A stretch of 64,000 nucleotides of DNA from Pseudarthrobacter sulfonivorans (GCF_024391045.1 NZ_JANFCZ010000013.1:1-64000); one strand, 5' to 3'. Shown: positions 42,006 to 51,144, counted from the stretch's first letter. The notes: generated by a model from the letters alone, not told the origin. Numbers and translations are program-made.

Positions 42006-43058
42006 TCAGGAAGGAGGCGGCGCCGTCGTACCCCTGACGATGAGCTGGTGCGGCGCGACGACCGAGCGCACCGCCCCCGCCATCCCGTTCAGTTCGTCCA
42101 GAAGCATCTTGGTGGCAAGCTCAGCCTGCTCATCCGGCCGCTGCCGCACGGTGGTGAGGCCCACGGCATCGGCGAAATCGTGATCGTCGATGCCCACCAC
42201 CGACAACTCCTCCGGCACGCGCACACCTGCCCGGGCGGCTTCGAAAATCACGCCCATGGCCATCTCATCGCTGGCGCAGAAGATGGCGGTGGGCTTGGGA
42301 CCGGGCCTGCCCCAGAGGCGCCGGAAGGCCTCCTGGCCGCTGCGGACGGTGAAGTCCCCCCATTCGTCCCACTCCGGACGGATGGGCAGGCCGGCTTCGG
42401 CCATCACTTCCTTAAAGGCCAGGATCCGCACGCGGGGCACGTCGAAATTGAGGTCCGTTTCGTCGTCGCCGTGCAGCAGCGCAATATCACGGTGGCCGAG
42501 GTCGATCAGATGCCGGACGGCCGTGGACGACGCGCCGTAGTCGTCGATCCCGATGTAAGCGCACTCCTCCACGTGACCGCCAACAACGATCAGCGGTATG
42601 TCGATCTTCTGCAGGTGGTCCGTCTCGTCGGGGGTGAGGGCCATACACAGGACCAGCAGGGCGTCGATCTGTTTGTACACCATTGTCTTGCTGAAGAGGC
42701 GCTCCCGGTTGCTGCCGTGCCCGCCCAGGTTGAAGAGCGACAGATTGTACTGACGGGCGTGGAGCTCCCGGTCCGCACCCTCGATGGCCTTGGAGAAGAA
42801 CCACCTGCTCACGAACGGCGCCAAAACACCGATGGTTTTGGTGCGGCCGGTGGCCAGCCCTGAGGCCGACGAGGATGCCACGTAGCCCAGGGATTCCGCC
42901 ACCCCGAGGATCTTCTCCCGGGTGGCGGGGGAAACCCTGGGCAGCCCGCGCACTGCCCTTGACACTGTTGCAGTGGAAACTCCCGCGGCTGCGGCCACGT
43001 CCTCAATGGAGACGCCGCTGTGGCCGCCGCGTTGCGACCTCTCCGTACTGCGTGCCAC
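42006..43058 (-). CDS. LacI-family repressor of the alpha-glucoside locus
   Basis: A 350-residue regulator: VSIEDVAAAAGVSTATVSRA forms the helix-turn-helix, LGYVASSSASGLATG the hinge, and GIDDHDFADAVGLTTVRQ lies in the sensor domain. GTG at 43058 has AAGGGG upstream. It is on the same strand and immediately downstream of a MalEFG-like transporter, opposite a GH13 enzyme, so it likely represses both. It belongs to a different subgroup from the two uronate LacI proteins. The site at 46729 is its best operator candidate. Confidence 0.88.
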   Translation of the reverse strand: MARSTERSQRGGHSGVSIEDVAAAAGVSTATVSRAVRGLPRVSPATREKILGVAESLGYVASSSASGLATGRTKTIGVLAPFVSRWFFSKAIEGADRELHARQYNLSLFNLGGHGSNRERLFSKTMVYKQIDALLVLCMALTPDETDHLQKIDIPLIVVGGHVEECAYIGIDDYGASSTAVRHLIDLGHRDIALLHGDDETDLNFDVPRVRILAFKEVMAEAGLPIRPEWDEWGDFTVRSGQEAFRRLWGRPGPKPTAIFCASDEMAMGVIFEAARAGVRVPEELSVVGIDDHDFADAVGLTTVRQRPDEQAELATKMLLDELNGMAGAVRSVVAPHQLIVRGTTAPPPS

Positions 43059-43157
43059 GGTTTCCCCTTGCCAGCTGTTGGCAGATCCTTGCCGCGCGGC
43101 TGTTCCGGCGGCAAAGAGGCAGTCTATTCTGCCCAGCCCTGAGCTCTCGATCATCCC

Positions 43158-43427
43158 CTATTTCTTACGCGTGGCGGTCCTCGCGGGCAGGCGCCGGCGG
43201 AGCCGGACCATGCCATAAAGCGCCACAAGCATGGCCAGCAGGCCCAACGCCCAGCCCAAGGCCGGCTGGGCTGTCACCTCCATCCAGACGGTGACTACCA
43301 GCAACACCACCGCCCAGAAGCCCAGGAATCCGATGATGATGTCGAAATCCTCGCCGGAGCGGGCCCGCCGGTCCTGGCTGCGGACCAGTCCGTGATTCTG
43401 CTGGCCCTCCGCGGAACCGGCTTTCAC
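43158..43427 (-). CDS. small two-helix membrane protein of the sugar ABC operon
   Basis: An 89-residue protein with a polar N-terminus, two hydrophobic segments (IIIGFLGFWAVVLLVVTVWM and ALGWALGLLAMLVALYGMV) and a strongly basic tail RLRRRLPARTATRKK, predicting both ends in the cytoplasm. GTG at 43427 overlaps the upstream permease stop by 4 nt (GTGA), so its translation depends on the permease. No family is recognised. It may be an accessory or stability subunit of the transporter. The frame continues open further upstream but only as a shadow of the permease. Confidence 0.7.
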   Translation of the reverse strand: MKAGSAEGQQNHGLVRSQDRRARSGEDFDIIIGFLGFWAVVLLVVTVWMEVTAQPALGWALGLLAMLVALYGMVRLRRRLPARTATRKK

Positions 43428-44320
43428 TTGACGGCGCCCGCGGTGAGGCCGGCAACAATCTTGCGCTGGAAGACCAGGACCAGAATCACCAGCGGAATGG
43501 TGACGATGGTTCCGGCGGCCATGATGGCCGTGTACGGAATCTGGTTGGGCTGGGCCCCCGCGAAGCTGGCGATGGCAACAGTAACCGGCTGGGTCGCGTC
43601 GCTGGACAGCTGGCTGGCGATCAGGAACTCGTTCCAGGAGGAGATGAACGCCAGGATGGCCGTCGTGAAGATGGCCGGTGCCGCCAAGGGCAGGATCACC
43701 TTCCGGAACGCCTTGCCCTGCGTGCAACCGTCAACGCGTGCCGATTCCTCCAGTTCCCACGGCATTTCGCGGAAGAAGGAAGTCATCGTGTACACCGTCA
43801 GGGGCAGCACAAAGGAAATGTTCGGGATGATCAGCGCCTGGTAGGTGCCCATCCAGCCGATGTTGGTGAACAGCTGGAAGAGCGGCGTGATGAGGGCGAC
43901 GCCCGGGAACATCGATGCGCCCAGGATGAAGCCCAGCACCAGGTACTTGAACCGGAAGTTCAGCCGGGCGAGGGCATAGGCTGCGAAAACACCGATCAGC
44001 AGGGACACCACGGTGACCACGCCGCCGATGAACACGCTGTTAAGAAGCGCCTGCCCGAAGTGGTTGCCGAACGAGGTGTCGAACGCCGTCTTAAAGTTGT
44101 CCAGCGTGACGTGGGTCGGCAGGATCGAGGTGTCGTAGGTGAATCCGACTTCCCGGAACGCGGTGACCACCATCCAGTAGGCCGGTGCCAGGCACCAGAT
44201 CAGGACGACGACGGCGCTGATGTAGGTGCGTCCCTGCGCCCATTTTTCCCTGTTCTGGGAGGCCTTCCGGCCCTTGTCCTGCTGCGCCCGCAGGGCGGGG
44301 CTGGCTGTGGCGGCGCTCAT
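43424..44320 (-). CDS. sugar ABC transporter permease (MalG-like)
   Basis: A 298-residue inner-membrane permease with six helices. The EAA loop reads EESARVDGCTQGKAFRKVILPL, which contacts the ATPase. The C-terminus ends in RKIVAGLTAGAVK, typical of the CUT1 family. It pairs with the MalF-like permease whose stop overlaps its start by 4 nt. No ATPase gene is in this operon, so a shared MsiK-type ATPase encoded elsewhere is probably used. Confidence 0.92.
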   Translation of the reverse strand: MSAATASPALRAQQDKGRKASQNREKWAQGRTYISAVVVLIWCLAPAYWMVVTAFREVGFTYDTSILPTHVTLDNFKTAFDTSFGNHFGQALLNSVFIGGVVTVVSLLIGVFAAYALARLNFRFKYLVLGFILGASMFPGVALITPLFQLFTNIGWMGTYQALIIPNISFVLPLTVYTMTSFFREMPWELEESARVDGCTQGKAFRKVILPLAAPAIFTTAILAFISSWNEFLIASQLSSDATQPVTVAIASFAGAQPNQIPYTAIMAAGTIVTIPLVILVLVFQRKIVAGLTAGAVK

Positions 44321-45354
44321 TTCTTCCCCTTACCGGTGGCTCCGCTTTGTTCCACAACGTTTGCACCCAGGAAGCGCACGAAGATAAACGCAACCAGGAA
44401 AATGATGATGAAGGTGATCGTGGACAATGCCGCCGCCGCGTTGAACCCTTGCCTGATCTGGTTGATGACCAGGATGGACAGCGTGGTGGTGTTGTTTGCC
44501 CCGCCTGTGAGGATGTACGGAAGGTCGAACATCCGCAGTGCGTCCAGTGTGCGGAAGAGGACGGCCACCATGAGCGCCGGTTTGACCAGCGGAAGAGTGA
44601 TCATCCGGAACCGCTGCCAGGTGCTGGCACCGTCAACCTTGGCGGCCTCGTAGACTTCGGCCGGAATCATCTGCAGGCCGGCGAGGATGAGCAGCGCCAT
44701 GAAGGGCGTGGTCTTCCAGACGTCGGCGATGATCACAGCCCATTTGGCCGGCCATTCGCTGCCGGTCCACAGGATGGTGGTGTTGAAGAGCTTGTTGGCG
44801 ATGCCTTCGAAGGCAAAGATGAACAGCCACAGCTTGGCAGTGACGGCAGTGGGGATGGCCCAGGGAACCAGGACCGCTGCGCGGACCAGGCTGCGGCCGC
44901 GGAACGTCCGGGCCATGATGAGGGCCATCCAGAAACCGAGGACCGTCTCCAAAGTCACGGTGATGATGGTGAAGAAGAACGTGGTGGCCGTCGCGGACCA
45001 GAACTGGCCGCCGAGGGTTCCGGGCGGGCATGCCACCGTCCCGCCGCCGGGTGCCGCGCACTGCTGGGCAAGCCAGTTGACGTAGTTTTGGAAGCCGGCC
45101 GGCCCGCCGGCGGTGAACAGCCCGGTGACCGGGTCCAGCCCGGCGTCCTTCTGGAAGGACATCACGATGGCGCTGATAATCGGGTAAACGATCACCACGG
45201 CCAGGGCGATGATGGTCGGAGCAAGCAGCCAGGTGGCCCATTTGCCCTGGCTCAGGATCTTGTTGTCCTCACCCACCCCTTTGGGTGCGTGATGGACCGG
45301 GGTACCGCCCGACGCCGGTGACTTTACCGGCGTCGGGCCCAATTCGGTTGCCAT
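44317..45354 (-). CDS. sugar ABC transporter permease (MalF-like)
   Basis: A 345-residue inner-membrane permease. After a 30-residue polar N-terminus, the helices begin at WLLAPTIIALAVVIVYPI. The EAA loop is YEAAKVDGASTWQRFRMITLPL, and a periplasmic segment of about 50 residues (LAQQCAAPGGGTVACPPG) contains two cysteines. It forms the transport channel with the MalG-like protein. It starts 6 nt after the binding-protein stop. Confidence 0.92.
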   Translation of the reverse strand: MATELGPTPVKSPASGGTPVHHAPKGVGEDNKILSQGKWATWLLAPTIIALAVVIVYPIISAIVMSFQKDAGLDPVTGLFTAGGPAGFQNYVNWLAQQCAAPGGGTVACPPGTLGGQFWSATATTFFFTIITVTLETVLGFWMALIMARTFRGRSLVRAAVLVPWAIPTAVTAKLWLFIFAFEGIANKLFNTTILWTGSEWPAKWAVIIADVWKTTPFMALLILAGLQMIPAEVYEAAKVDGASTWQRFRMITLPLVKPALMVAVLFRTLDALRMFDLPYILTGGANNTTTLSILVINQIRQGFNAAAALSTITFIIIFLVAFIFVRFLGANVVEQSGATGKGKK

Positions 45355-45360
45355 GACTGG

Positions 45361-46644
45361 CTACTGTCCCGCGCTAGCGGATTCGATGGACTTTTGCATG
45401 TCTGACAATGCAGATTCCACGGTTTTCTCCCCCTTGATGGCAGAGTAGGCATTTTCCTGGATGGCCTTGGTGACCGCCGGGTAGAAAGGCGTCACCGGAC
45501 GCGGCACGGCATTCTCGATGGACGTCTTCAACACCGGGAGGTACGGCAGCTTGGCGACCAGTTGCGCGTCGTCGTACAGCGATCCCAGGACCGGGGCCAG
45601 CGAGCCCTGGGTGGCGTAGAACTTCTCAGTTTCTTCGGAGGTCATGAACTTCAGGAAGTCCAGGGCGGTGGCCTTGTTCTTCGAGTAGACACTGACCGCC
45701 AGGTTGTGGCCGCCCAGCGAGGAGGCGCCCGGTCCGCTCTTGCCCGGCAGGGCAGTCATGCCCAGGACGTCCTTGACCTTGGAGGATCCTTCCGTGACGG
45801 CCAGGTTGTAGACGTAAGGCCAGTTGCGCAGGAACAGCAGCTTGCCGTCCTGGAAGGCCTGCCGGCTCTCTTCCTCCTTGTAGGTGATGGCTTCCTTGGG
45901 AATGTTGCCGTCGGCATATGCCTTCGCCAGGTTTTCCAGCCCTGTCTTGGCTTCAGGGGTGTTCAAGCTGGGCTTGCCGTCCTTGTCCAGCACGGAGCCC
46001 CCCGAGGAGTTGATGGCTTCGGAGGCATTGACTGTCAGGCCCTCGTATTTGCTGAACTGGCCCGCGAAGCAGCCAATGTTGTTTGCCTTGGCGATGGAGC
46101 ACATGCCCATCATTTCGTCCCAGGTCTTAGGCGGGGTGGGAACCAAATCCTTGCGGTAGTAGAGTATGGCGCCGTCGGAGGTCTGGGGCGCCGCGTACAG
46201 CGTTCCCTTATAGGTGGCGCTCTCGACCGTCGGCTTCAGCATGGCGCCGGTGTCGATCGCCATCTTGTCCTTGAGTGGCTGCAGCCAACCCTTGGCAGCG
46301 AACTCGGCTGTCCAAACAACGTCCACGTCAACGACGTCGTAGCCGGCGTCCTTCGCCTGGAAGTGCTGGACGATGTCGTCGTGCTGCTGGTCGGCCTGGT
46401 CCGTCTGCTCCTTGAACGTGACCTTCTCATTCGGGTGGGCGGCGTTCCACTTATCGATCAGCGGGCGGACAACGTTGCTGTTGTCCTTGCCCTGGACGTA
46501 AGTGATGGGCCCACGGCCGTCGAGGCCCTGTTCGGCATCGCTGCCGCCACCGCCTGTGCCGCCTCCGCCGCCTCCACAGGCGGAGAGCGTGAGTGCCAGG
46601 ATGGCGGCGCCGGCGGCGGGTAATAGGAACTTAGGGGATTTCAT
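45361..46644 (-). CDS. sugar ABC transporter substrate-binding lipoprotein (MalE-like)
   Basis: A 427-residue lipoprotein: the signal peptide ends LTLSAC with lipidated C23, then a glycine-rich spacer. The mature part (PITYVQGKDNSNVVRPLIDKWNAAHPNEKV) is a family 1 binding protein. ATG at 46644 has AGGAG 8 nt upstream. It is divergent from a GH13 glucosidase and heads the transporter operon, which points to maltose, trehalose or another alpha-glucoside as the ligand. Confidence 0.92.
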   Translation of the reverse strand: MKSPKFLLPAAGAAILALTLSACGGGGGGTGGGGSDAEQGLDGRGPITYVQGKDNSNVVRPLIDKWNAAHPNEKVTFKEQTDQADQQHDDIVQHFQAKDAGYDVVDVDVVWTAEFAAKGWLQPLKDKMAIDTGAMLKPTVESATYKGTLYAAPQTSDGAILYYRKDLVPTPPKTWDEMMGMCSIAKANNIGCFAGQFSKYEGLTVNASEAINSSGGSVLDKDGKPSLNTPEAKTGLENLAKAYADGNIPKEAITYKEEESRQAFQDGKLLFLRNWPYVYNLAVTEGSSKVKDVLGMTALPGKSGPGASSLGGHNLAVSVYSKNKATALDFLKFMTSEETEKFYATQGSLAPVLGSLYDDAQLVAKLPYLPVLKTSIENAVPRPVTPFYPAVTKAIQENAYSAIKGEKTVESALSDMQKSIESASAGQ

Positions 46645-46723
46645 GTAGGAGACTCCTCGCTGAGTTTCGAGCAAATCGGCAGTGCGGTTGAGTGGTGAGC
46701 ATCACACTAGTAAGGTTGCTGCA

Positions 46724-46742
46724 TAGAATGCAAGCGTTTACA
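46724..46742. promoter_or_regulatory. divergent regulatory region with LacI-type operator
   Basis: TGCAAGCGTTTACA (46729-46742) is an imperfect CG-centred palindrome as recognised by maltose-type LacI repressors. TAGAAT (46724-46729) directly before it is a good -10 box for the rightward GH13 gene. A repressor bound here would block that start and could affect the divergent binding-protein promoter. Confidence 0.6.
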
Positions 46743-46767
46743 CGCAATGTTTACGGAAAGGATATTT

Positions 46768-48588
46768 TTGGCAGACCGCCCCGCCCCGCATGCAGATTCC
46801 TCCGCTCAGGCCTGGTGGACCAGCGCCGTCATCTACCAGATCTACCCACGCTCGTTCGCGGATGCCAACGGCGACGGAATGGGGGACCTCAAGGGTGTGA
46901 CGGCACGCTTGCCCTATCTCAAACGGCTTGGCGTTGATGCCGTCTGGCTCTCACCCTTCTACAAATCGCCTCAGGCGGACGCCGGCTACGACGTCGCGGA
47001 CTACCGCCAGGTGGACCCGCTCTTCGGGGCATTGGCTGACTTCGACGAGATGCTGCAGCAGGCTCACGGCCTGGGCCTAAGAGTCATCGTTGACCTGGTG
47101 CCAAACCACACGTCGGACGAACATGTCTGGTTCCGTGAGGCACTGGCGGACGCCCCCGGATCACCTGCCCGGGACCGCTACATGTTCCGGTCCGGCAAGG
47201 ATTCCGTTCCCGGTTCAGGACTCGGCGATGTTGCCCCGAACAACTGGAAATCCATTTTTGGCGGCCCTGCCTGGACCAGGATCACCGGCGTCGCCGGCAG
47301 GCCGGGCCAGTGGTACCTCCACCTGTTTGACACGAAGCAGCCGGACCTGAATTGGGAGAACACCGAGGTCAAGGAAGAGATGCGGTCCGTGCTGCGTTTC
47401 TGGCTGGACCGCGGCGTGGACGGCTTCCGCGTGGACGTTGCCCACGGACTGGTCAAGGAAGCGGGCCTGCCGGACTGGGAAGGCGTGGCCGCCATGGTGG
47501 AAGGCTCCGGGGAGGCCTCCGACAAGCGACGTACGCCGCCGGGCGATGCCCCCGGCGGACACACCGATGCCCAGGAGCCCCACCGGGCCGTGTCCCCGCA
47601 GTATCCGCCGTCGCCGTTCTTCGACCAGGACGGCGTTCATGACATCTACCGCGACTGGAACCGCGTCCTCGCCGCCTATGACGGCGATCGGATGCTGGTG
47701 GCGGAAGCGTGGGTGGAACCGGCCGAACGCTTGGCCAGGTATGTCCGTCAAGACGAAATGCAGCAGGCCTTCAACTTCGACTTCCTCCTTGCCGGGTGGG
47801 ACGCGGAGCGCATGGCCGAAGCCATCGAGGATTCCCTCCGTGCCGACGCGACCGTCGGGGCGCCCTCCACCTGGGTGTTGAGTAACCACGACACCGTCCG
47901 CCACACCACCCGGTTCGGCCTGGCGGATCCCACCACTTTCCCGAAGGGCATTGCCGCCGCCGATGAACAGCCGGACGCCGCCCTGGGACTGGCACGCGCC
48001 CGCGCGGCTGCCATGGTGTCACTGGCGTTGCCGGGCTCGGCCTACATCTACCAGGGCGAGGAGCTCGGCCTCCCTGAGCACACCACGCTGCCGGACGAAG
48101 CCCGACAGGATCCCACGTTCTTCCGGACCAACGGCGTGGAAGTGGGCCGCGACGGCTGCCGGGTTCCGCTCCCCTGGAAGGCGGAGGAACCGGGCTATGG
48201 CTTCGCGGAGGCTTTCACCAGTGCCCGCGATGGTGACGCCGGGGCTCCTGCCTCCCCGTGGCTGCCCCAGCCGGAGTCGTTCAGGGACCTCGCTGCCGAC
48301 CGGCAGGACGGCGTCGCCGGGTCCACCCTGGAGCTGTACCGCTCAGCTCTGGCGTTCCGCTCGTCCAACGGCCTGGGAAACGGAACTTTCCGGTGGGCCG
48401 GGGTCCATCACCCGGCAAACGGGGTACTGGCCTTTGAGAACGGCAGCGTCCTGATCCTCAGCAATATGGGTTCAGGGGCGGCGCCGGTCCCGTCTGGGTA
48501 TGCGGTGGCGCTCCAGAGCGGGTTGCCGGCGGCCGAGGCCATTGACGCGATACCGCCGAACTGTGCGGCCTACCTGACCCGCAACTAG
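46768..48588 (+). CDS. GH13 alpha-glucosidase / oligo-1,6-glucosidase-like enzyme
   Basis: A 606-residue intracellular glycoside hydrolase. Conserved region I is VIVDLVPNHTS, region II GFRVDVAHGL with the nucleophile Asp, region III VAEAWV with the acid/base Glu, and region IV VLSNHDTVRH. YQIYPRSFADANGDGMGDLKG marks the alpha-glucosidase/sucrose-hydrolase-like branch. An insertion of about 40 residues after region II (EGSGEASDKRRTPPGDAPGG) is Pro/Gly-rich. TTG at 46768 has GAAAGGA 5 nt upstream; ATG at 46747 would place the operator next to the start without a ribosome site. It hydrolyses the sugar brought in by the divergent transporter. Confidence 0.92.
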   Translation: MADRPAPHADSSAQAWWTSAVIYQIYPRSFADANGDGMGDLKGVTARLPYLKRLGVDAVWLSPFYKSPQADAGYDVADYRQVDPLFGALADFDEMLQQAHGLGLRVIVDLVPNHTSDEHVWFREALADAPGSPARDRYMFRSGKDSVPGSGLGDVAPNNWKSIFGGPAWTRITGVAGRPGQWYLHLFDTKQPDLNWENTEVKEEMRSVLRFWLDRGVDGFRVDVAHGLVKEAGLPDWEGVAAMVEGSGEASDKRRTPPGDAPGGHTDAQEPHRAVSPQYPPSPFFDQDGVHDIYRDWNRVLAAYDGDRMLVAEAWVEPAERLARYVRQDEMQQAFNFDFLLAGWDAERMAEAIEDSLRADATVGAPSTWVLSNHDTVRHTTRFGLADPTTFPKGIAAADEQPDAALGLARARAAAMVSLALPGSAYIYQGEELGLPEHTTLPDEARQDPTFFRTNGVEVGRDGCRVPLPWKAEEPGYGFAEAFTSARDGDAGAPASPWLPQPESFRDLAADRQDGVAGSTLELYRSALAFRSSNGLGNGTFRWAGVHHPANGVLAFENGSVLILSNMGSGAAPVPSGYAVALQSGLPAAEAIDAIPPNCAAYLTRN

Positions 48589-48601
48589 CCCAGCGCCCCG
48601 G

Positions 48602-49213
48602 CTACCGGACGCGCTCGGCCCGGCTGAACCGTGTCCTGGCCCCGGCACCGATGTGGATCAGGGCGGGCGTGGGCTTTCCCACCACTGCATCCAGGGCCGC
48701 CACGAGGTCAGCAACCTCTGCGGCTAACAGGTGCGGCGCCACTCCCTGGCGCGGTTGAAGCCTGATCTTGAGCGCCGGGGTACCGTGGACGTCGTAGGTG
48801 GCCACCGTGGCTCCGGCGAGGTCCGGCCGTTCCGCCAAAGCATGCTTTAGCGCCTGCTCCGCGACTCCCCCGCTGATCCGCACGTCTCCGGGGACCGCGC
48901 CGGGATCGAATTCGGCGACCAGCAGGTTTCCCCGGCCTTTGCCCTGCTGGGCCAGCCAGGCAACCATGAGGCAAATCAGGATCACCAGGGCAATGGCCAT
49001 CATGATCCACAGCCAGCTTTCGGGCCGGCCGGGAAACCGGGTGCTGTCGAAGGCTTGGTTCAGCCCGTTCCAGGCGGCGCCCGACCAGCCGTGCCACCAC
49101 GTGCCCACGGCGGGCACGGTGGCCAGCAGGACCAGGAGGATGCCCACCGCGAGCAGTTTGAGTCCGAGGATTCCGAGCAGGATCCGGTTGAGCAGGGACG
49201 GTGTGCTGGTCAT
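48602..49213 (-). CDS. AmaP-like membrane anchor of the Asp23 cluster
   Basis: A 203-residue protein with two N-terminal hydrophobic helices (LLNRILLGILGLKLLAVGILLVLL and WLWIMMAIALVILICLMVAWL) and a C-terminal soluble domain of alternating strands and helices (VRISGGVAEQALKHALAERP). This layout matches AmaP, which anchors Asp23 to the membrane in Firmicutes. It is the last of five genes with 4-nt overlaps. The similarity is structural, so its function here is inferred. Confidence 0.65.
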   Translation of the reverse strand: MTSTPSLLNRILLGILGLKLLAVGILLVLLATVPAVGTWWHGWSGAAWNGLNQAFDSTRFPGRPESWLWIMMAIALVILICLMVAWLAQQGKGRGNLLVAEFDPGAVPGDVRISGGVAEQALKHALAERPDLAGATVATYDVHGTPALKIRLQPRQGVAPHLLAAEVADLVAALDAVVGKPTPALIHIGAGARTRFSRAERVR

Positions 49214-49857
49214 GCGCCAATCACCCCTGCGGTGGAGATGTTCACGCGGACTTCCGGCAGAGGTTCCGGCGCCATCGCCCGGAGTTCCTCTTCGACGGCG
49301 GCGAGCACTGCCTGCTCCGTCACCGGAACTCCTGAGGTGGGCCGGACATTTACGATGACCTGGCGCTGCGAAACCACCACCATGACCTGTTCCGGAGTGA
49401 CGTTGGCGGCCAGCCGGGCGCTGCGGGCCAGGGCCGAGGCGATGACTTCGTCGTCCACCACCACGGCGGTCGGGGAGTCGCCGCCGTTCAGCACGTGGCG
49501 GGCCCGCCGGCCGGGCAGCACAGCATTAAGCAGAAAGAACAGGCCCGCCATGGCGATCACGGCGCCGCCGGCACCGAGCAGGAGCGGGGGCACGCCGGCG
49601 GGCAGGGCAACAATGCGTTCGGCAGCCAGTTGGGGTTCAATCAGCCACGCCGGTTGCCCAATGGCGTGCACGGCCGATTCGAGCAGACCGTAGCCTGCGA
49701 GACCCATCACCAGCGCCGCCGCCACCACGGACACCGCGGCCCGCGAAGAATGCGTCTCCCGGTACACCACCTTGCGCATATCCAACTGACGCTCGTCGGA
49801 CGCCGGCGCGCCCTCCCCGGTGCCCGCTGTGTACTCATCCACCACCTTGTGGCTCAC
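49210..49857 (-). CDS. DUF6286-like membrane protein of the Asp23 cluster
   Basis: A 215-residue protein with a charged N-terminus, two transmembrane segments (VSVVAAALVMGLAGYGLLESA and PPLLLGAGGAVIAMAGLFFLLNAV) and a C-terminal domain of about 90 residues that resembles an Asp23-like alpha/beta fold (VIVNVRPTSGVPVTEQAVLAAVEEEL). It overlaps both neighbours by 4 nt. It seems to be a second envelope-anchored member of the same complex. The family name is my best recollection and not certain. Confidence 0.6.
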   Translation of the reverse strand: MSHKVVDEYTAGTGEGAPASDERQLDMRKVVYRETHSSRAAVSVVAAALVMGLAGYGLLESAVHAIGQPAWLIEPQLAAERIVALPAGVPPLLLGAGGAVIAMAGLFFLLNAVLPGRRARHVLNGGDSPTAVVVDDEVIASALARSARLAANVTPEQVMVVVSQRQVIVNVRPTSGVPVTEQAVLAAVEEELRAMAPEPLPEVRVNISTAGVIGA

Positions 49858-50234
49858 TGGACCCGGCCTCCCTCGCTTGGCTTGACGCCACTTATCCGGA
49901 TGTCCACCCTGCTCAGGCGGGCACCGCTCAGCACTGTGACCGTGGACAGGATCCTGCTTTTGGCCTCCACCGTCCGGTCCCAGATGGGTCCGCCAAAAGC
50001 GGCCACCCTGCCCGCGTCCCGCAGCACCGCAGTCAGTGGCGGAATCCTGATAGGTGAGACAAGCGCCAGAGCCAGCAGGCCGTCGTCGTCCGACCAGTCC
50101 GCCCGCACATCGTGGGCTTCCACCCCGAGTGCCTCGGCGGCCGCAGCTTTGGCAAGGCTGGTCAGGGCCTGCGTGCTGATCCGGTTATGACCGTTCAGCC
50201 CCGGCGCAGGAACGGAAGGTGCGGCTGCGGTCAT
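49854..50234 (-). CDS. Asp23-like small protein without the usual N-terminus
   Basis: A 126-residue soluble protein. ISTQALTSLAKAAAAEALGV is like the first helix of Asp23/Gls24 domains, and LSGARLSRVDIRISGV resembles its last strand. The glycine-rich centre of the canonical domain is weak, so this is a diverged copy. ATG at 50234 overlaps the upstream gene stop by 4 nt; the longer reading to 50354 lies inside that gene. Confidence 0.6.
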   Translation of the reverse strand: MTAAAPSVPAPGLNGHNRISTQALTSLAKAAAAEALGVEAHDVRADWSDDDGLLALALVSPIRIPPLTAVLRDAGRVAAFGGPIWDRTVEAKSRILSTVTVLSGARLSRVDIRISGVKPSEGGRVQ

Positions 50235-50422
50235 GATGAGGAGCGCCGGCCGATGATTGCATCCAGGACGCCGCGCAGGTCCAGTTTCCCCTCTGCAGCA
50301 CGGCCCAGCAGGGCCCCGATGGCCATAAAGAGCAGTGAAACCAGGAAGCCCCACAGCCCGAATTGGAAGGACATAAACGCCACGAAAGCGCCGACGGCAA
50401 TGCCCACAACGGTCAGGTTCAC
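50231..50422 (-). CDS. small DUF2273-like membrane protein
   Basis: A 63-residue protein with a double hydrophobic hairpin (LTVVGIAVGAFVAFMSFQFGLWGFLVSLLFMAIGALLG is a continuous hydrophobic span of two helices) and a short cytoplasmic tail ending RRSSS. Small DUF2273 proteins occur in Asp23/Gls24 clusters. It overlaps the genes on both sides by 4 nt, so its translation is coupled to the Asp23 gene. Confidence 0.65.
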   Translation of the reverse strand: MNLTVVGIAVGAFVAFMSFQFGLWGFLVSLLFMAIGALLGRAAEGKLDLRGVLDAIIGRRSSS

Positions 50423-50946
50423 AGCACTGCCTCCCTCTCGGTTGCCACCGGGGCTGCGGCCTTGGCCGGGGGCGCCACGTAGACGTCGGTGATTTCGACG
50501 TTCACTTCGATGACCTGCAGGCCAACGAGTTCCTCGACGGCACGGTACACCGATGCCCGGACCTGGTCGGCAAGGGAGTGCAGAGGGGTTCCGTACGAGG
50601 CCACGAGGCTGATGTCCACCGCCACCTGGGTCTCCCCAACCTCGGCCCGGACACCCGCGGCATGATCCGAACTGCCCACGGCATCCCGGATGGCGCCCAG
50701 CGCCCGTGACGGAACGGAGCCAAGTGAATAGACGCCGGGCACGGCGCGTGCGGCAATGCCGGCGACTTTGGCCACGGCAGTTTCAGCGATCACCGTGCGG
50801 CCATGGCCGGGCACAGGTGACGGGCCGGGTGACGGGGGCACAGGCGACAGGGCGACAGGCTGGCTGGCAGTGGGCTGACTGGCCGCAAACTGACTGGCGG
50901 CAGGCTGGTGGCCGGTCGCTTCGGGTTGTGGGTTCTGGTATTCCAT
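50419..50946 (-). CDS. Asp23/Gls24-family envelope stress protein
   Basis: A 175-residue protein. The first 48 residues are a Gln/Pro/Ala/Ser-rich disordered tail with imperfect repeats. Residues 50-160 are the Asp23 domain: TVIAETAVAKVAGIAARAVPGVYSLG, VAVDISLVASYGTPLHSLADQVRASVYRAVEELVGL and VIEVNVEITDVYV. In other bacteria these proteins lie near the cell envelope and respond to alkaline or cell-wall stress. First gene of a five-gene train with its members anchored to the membrane. Confidence 0.85.
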   Translation of the reverse strand: MEYQNPQPEATGHQPAASQFAASQPTASQPVALSPVPPSPGPSPVPGHGRTVIAETAVAKVAGIAARAVPGVYSLGSVPSRALGAIRDAVGSSDHAAGVRAEVGETQVAVDISLVASYGTPLHSLADQVRASVYRAVEELVGLQVIEVNVEITDVYVAPPAKAAAPVATEREAVL

Positions 50947-51144
50947 CAGGCACTTCCCCTTCTCTTGTTTCCAACCCTATCCCCTGGCCGGGACAACCTG
51001 TTGGAAATTCCGGGCGGGAGCGGTCTGAACGGCTCGTCGGCCCACTAATCCCTTCCAGCTGGGCATTTCCCCGTCGCAGGCGCCGGGGAAAAGTCCATCC
51101 GAGGGGGAAATCCCCCGGACCCGCTTAAAGAAGGGGCCGGGTTA

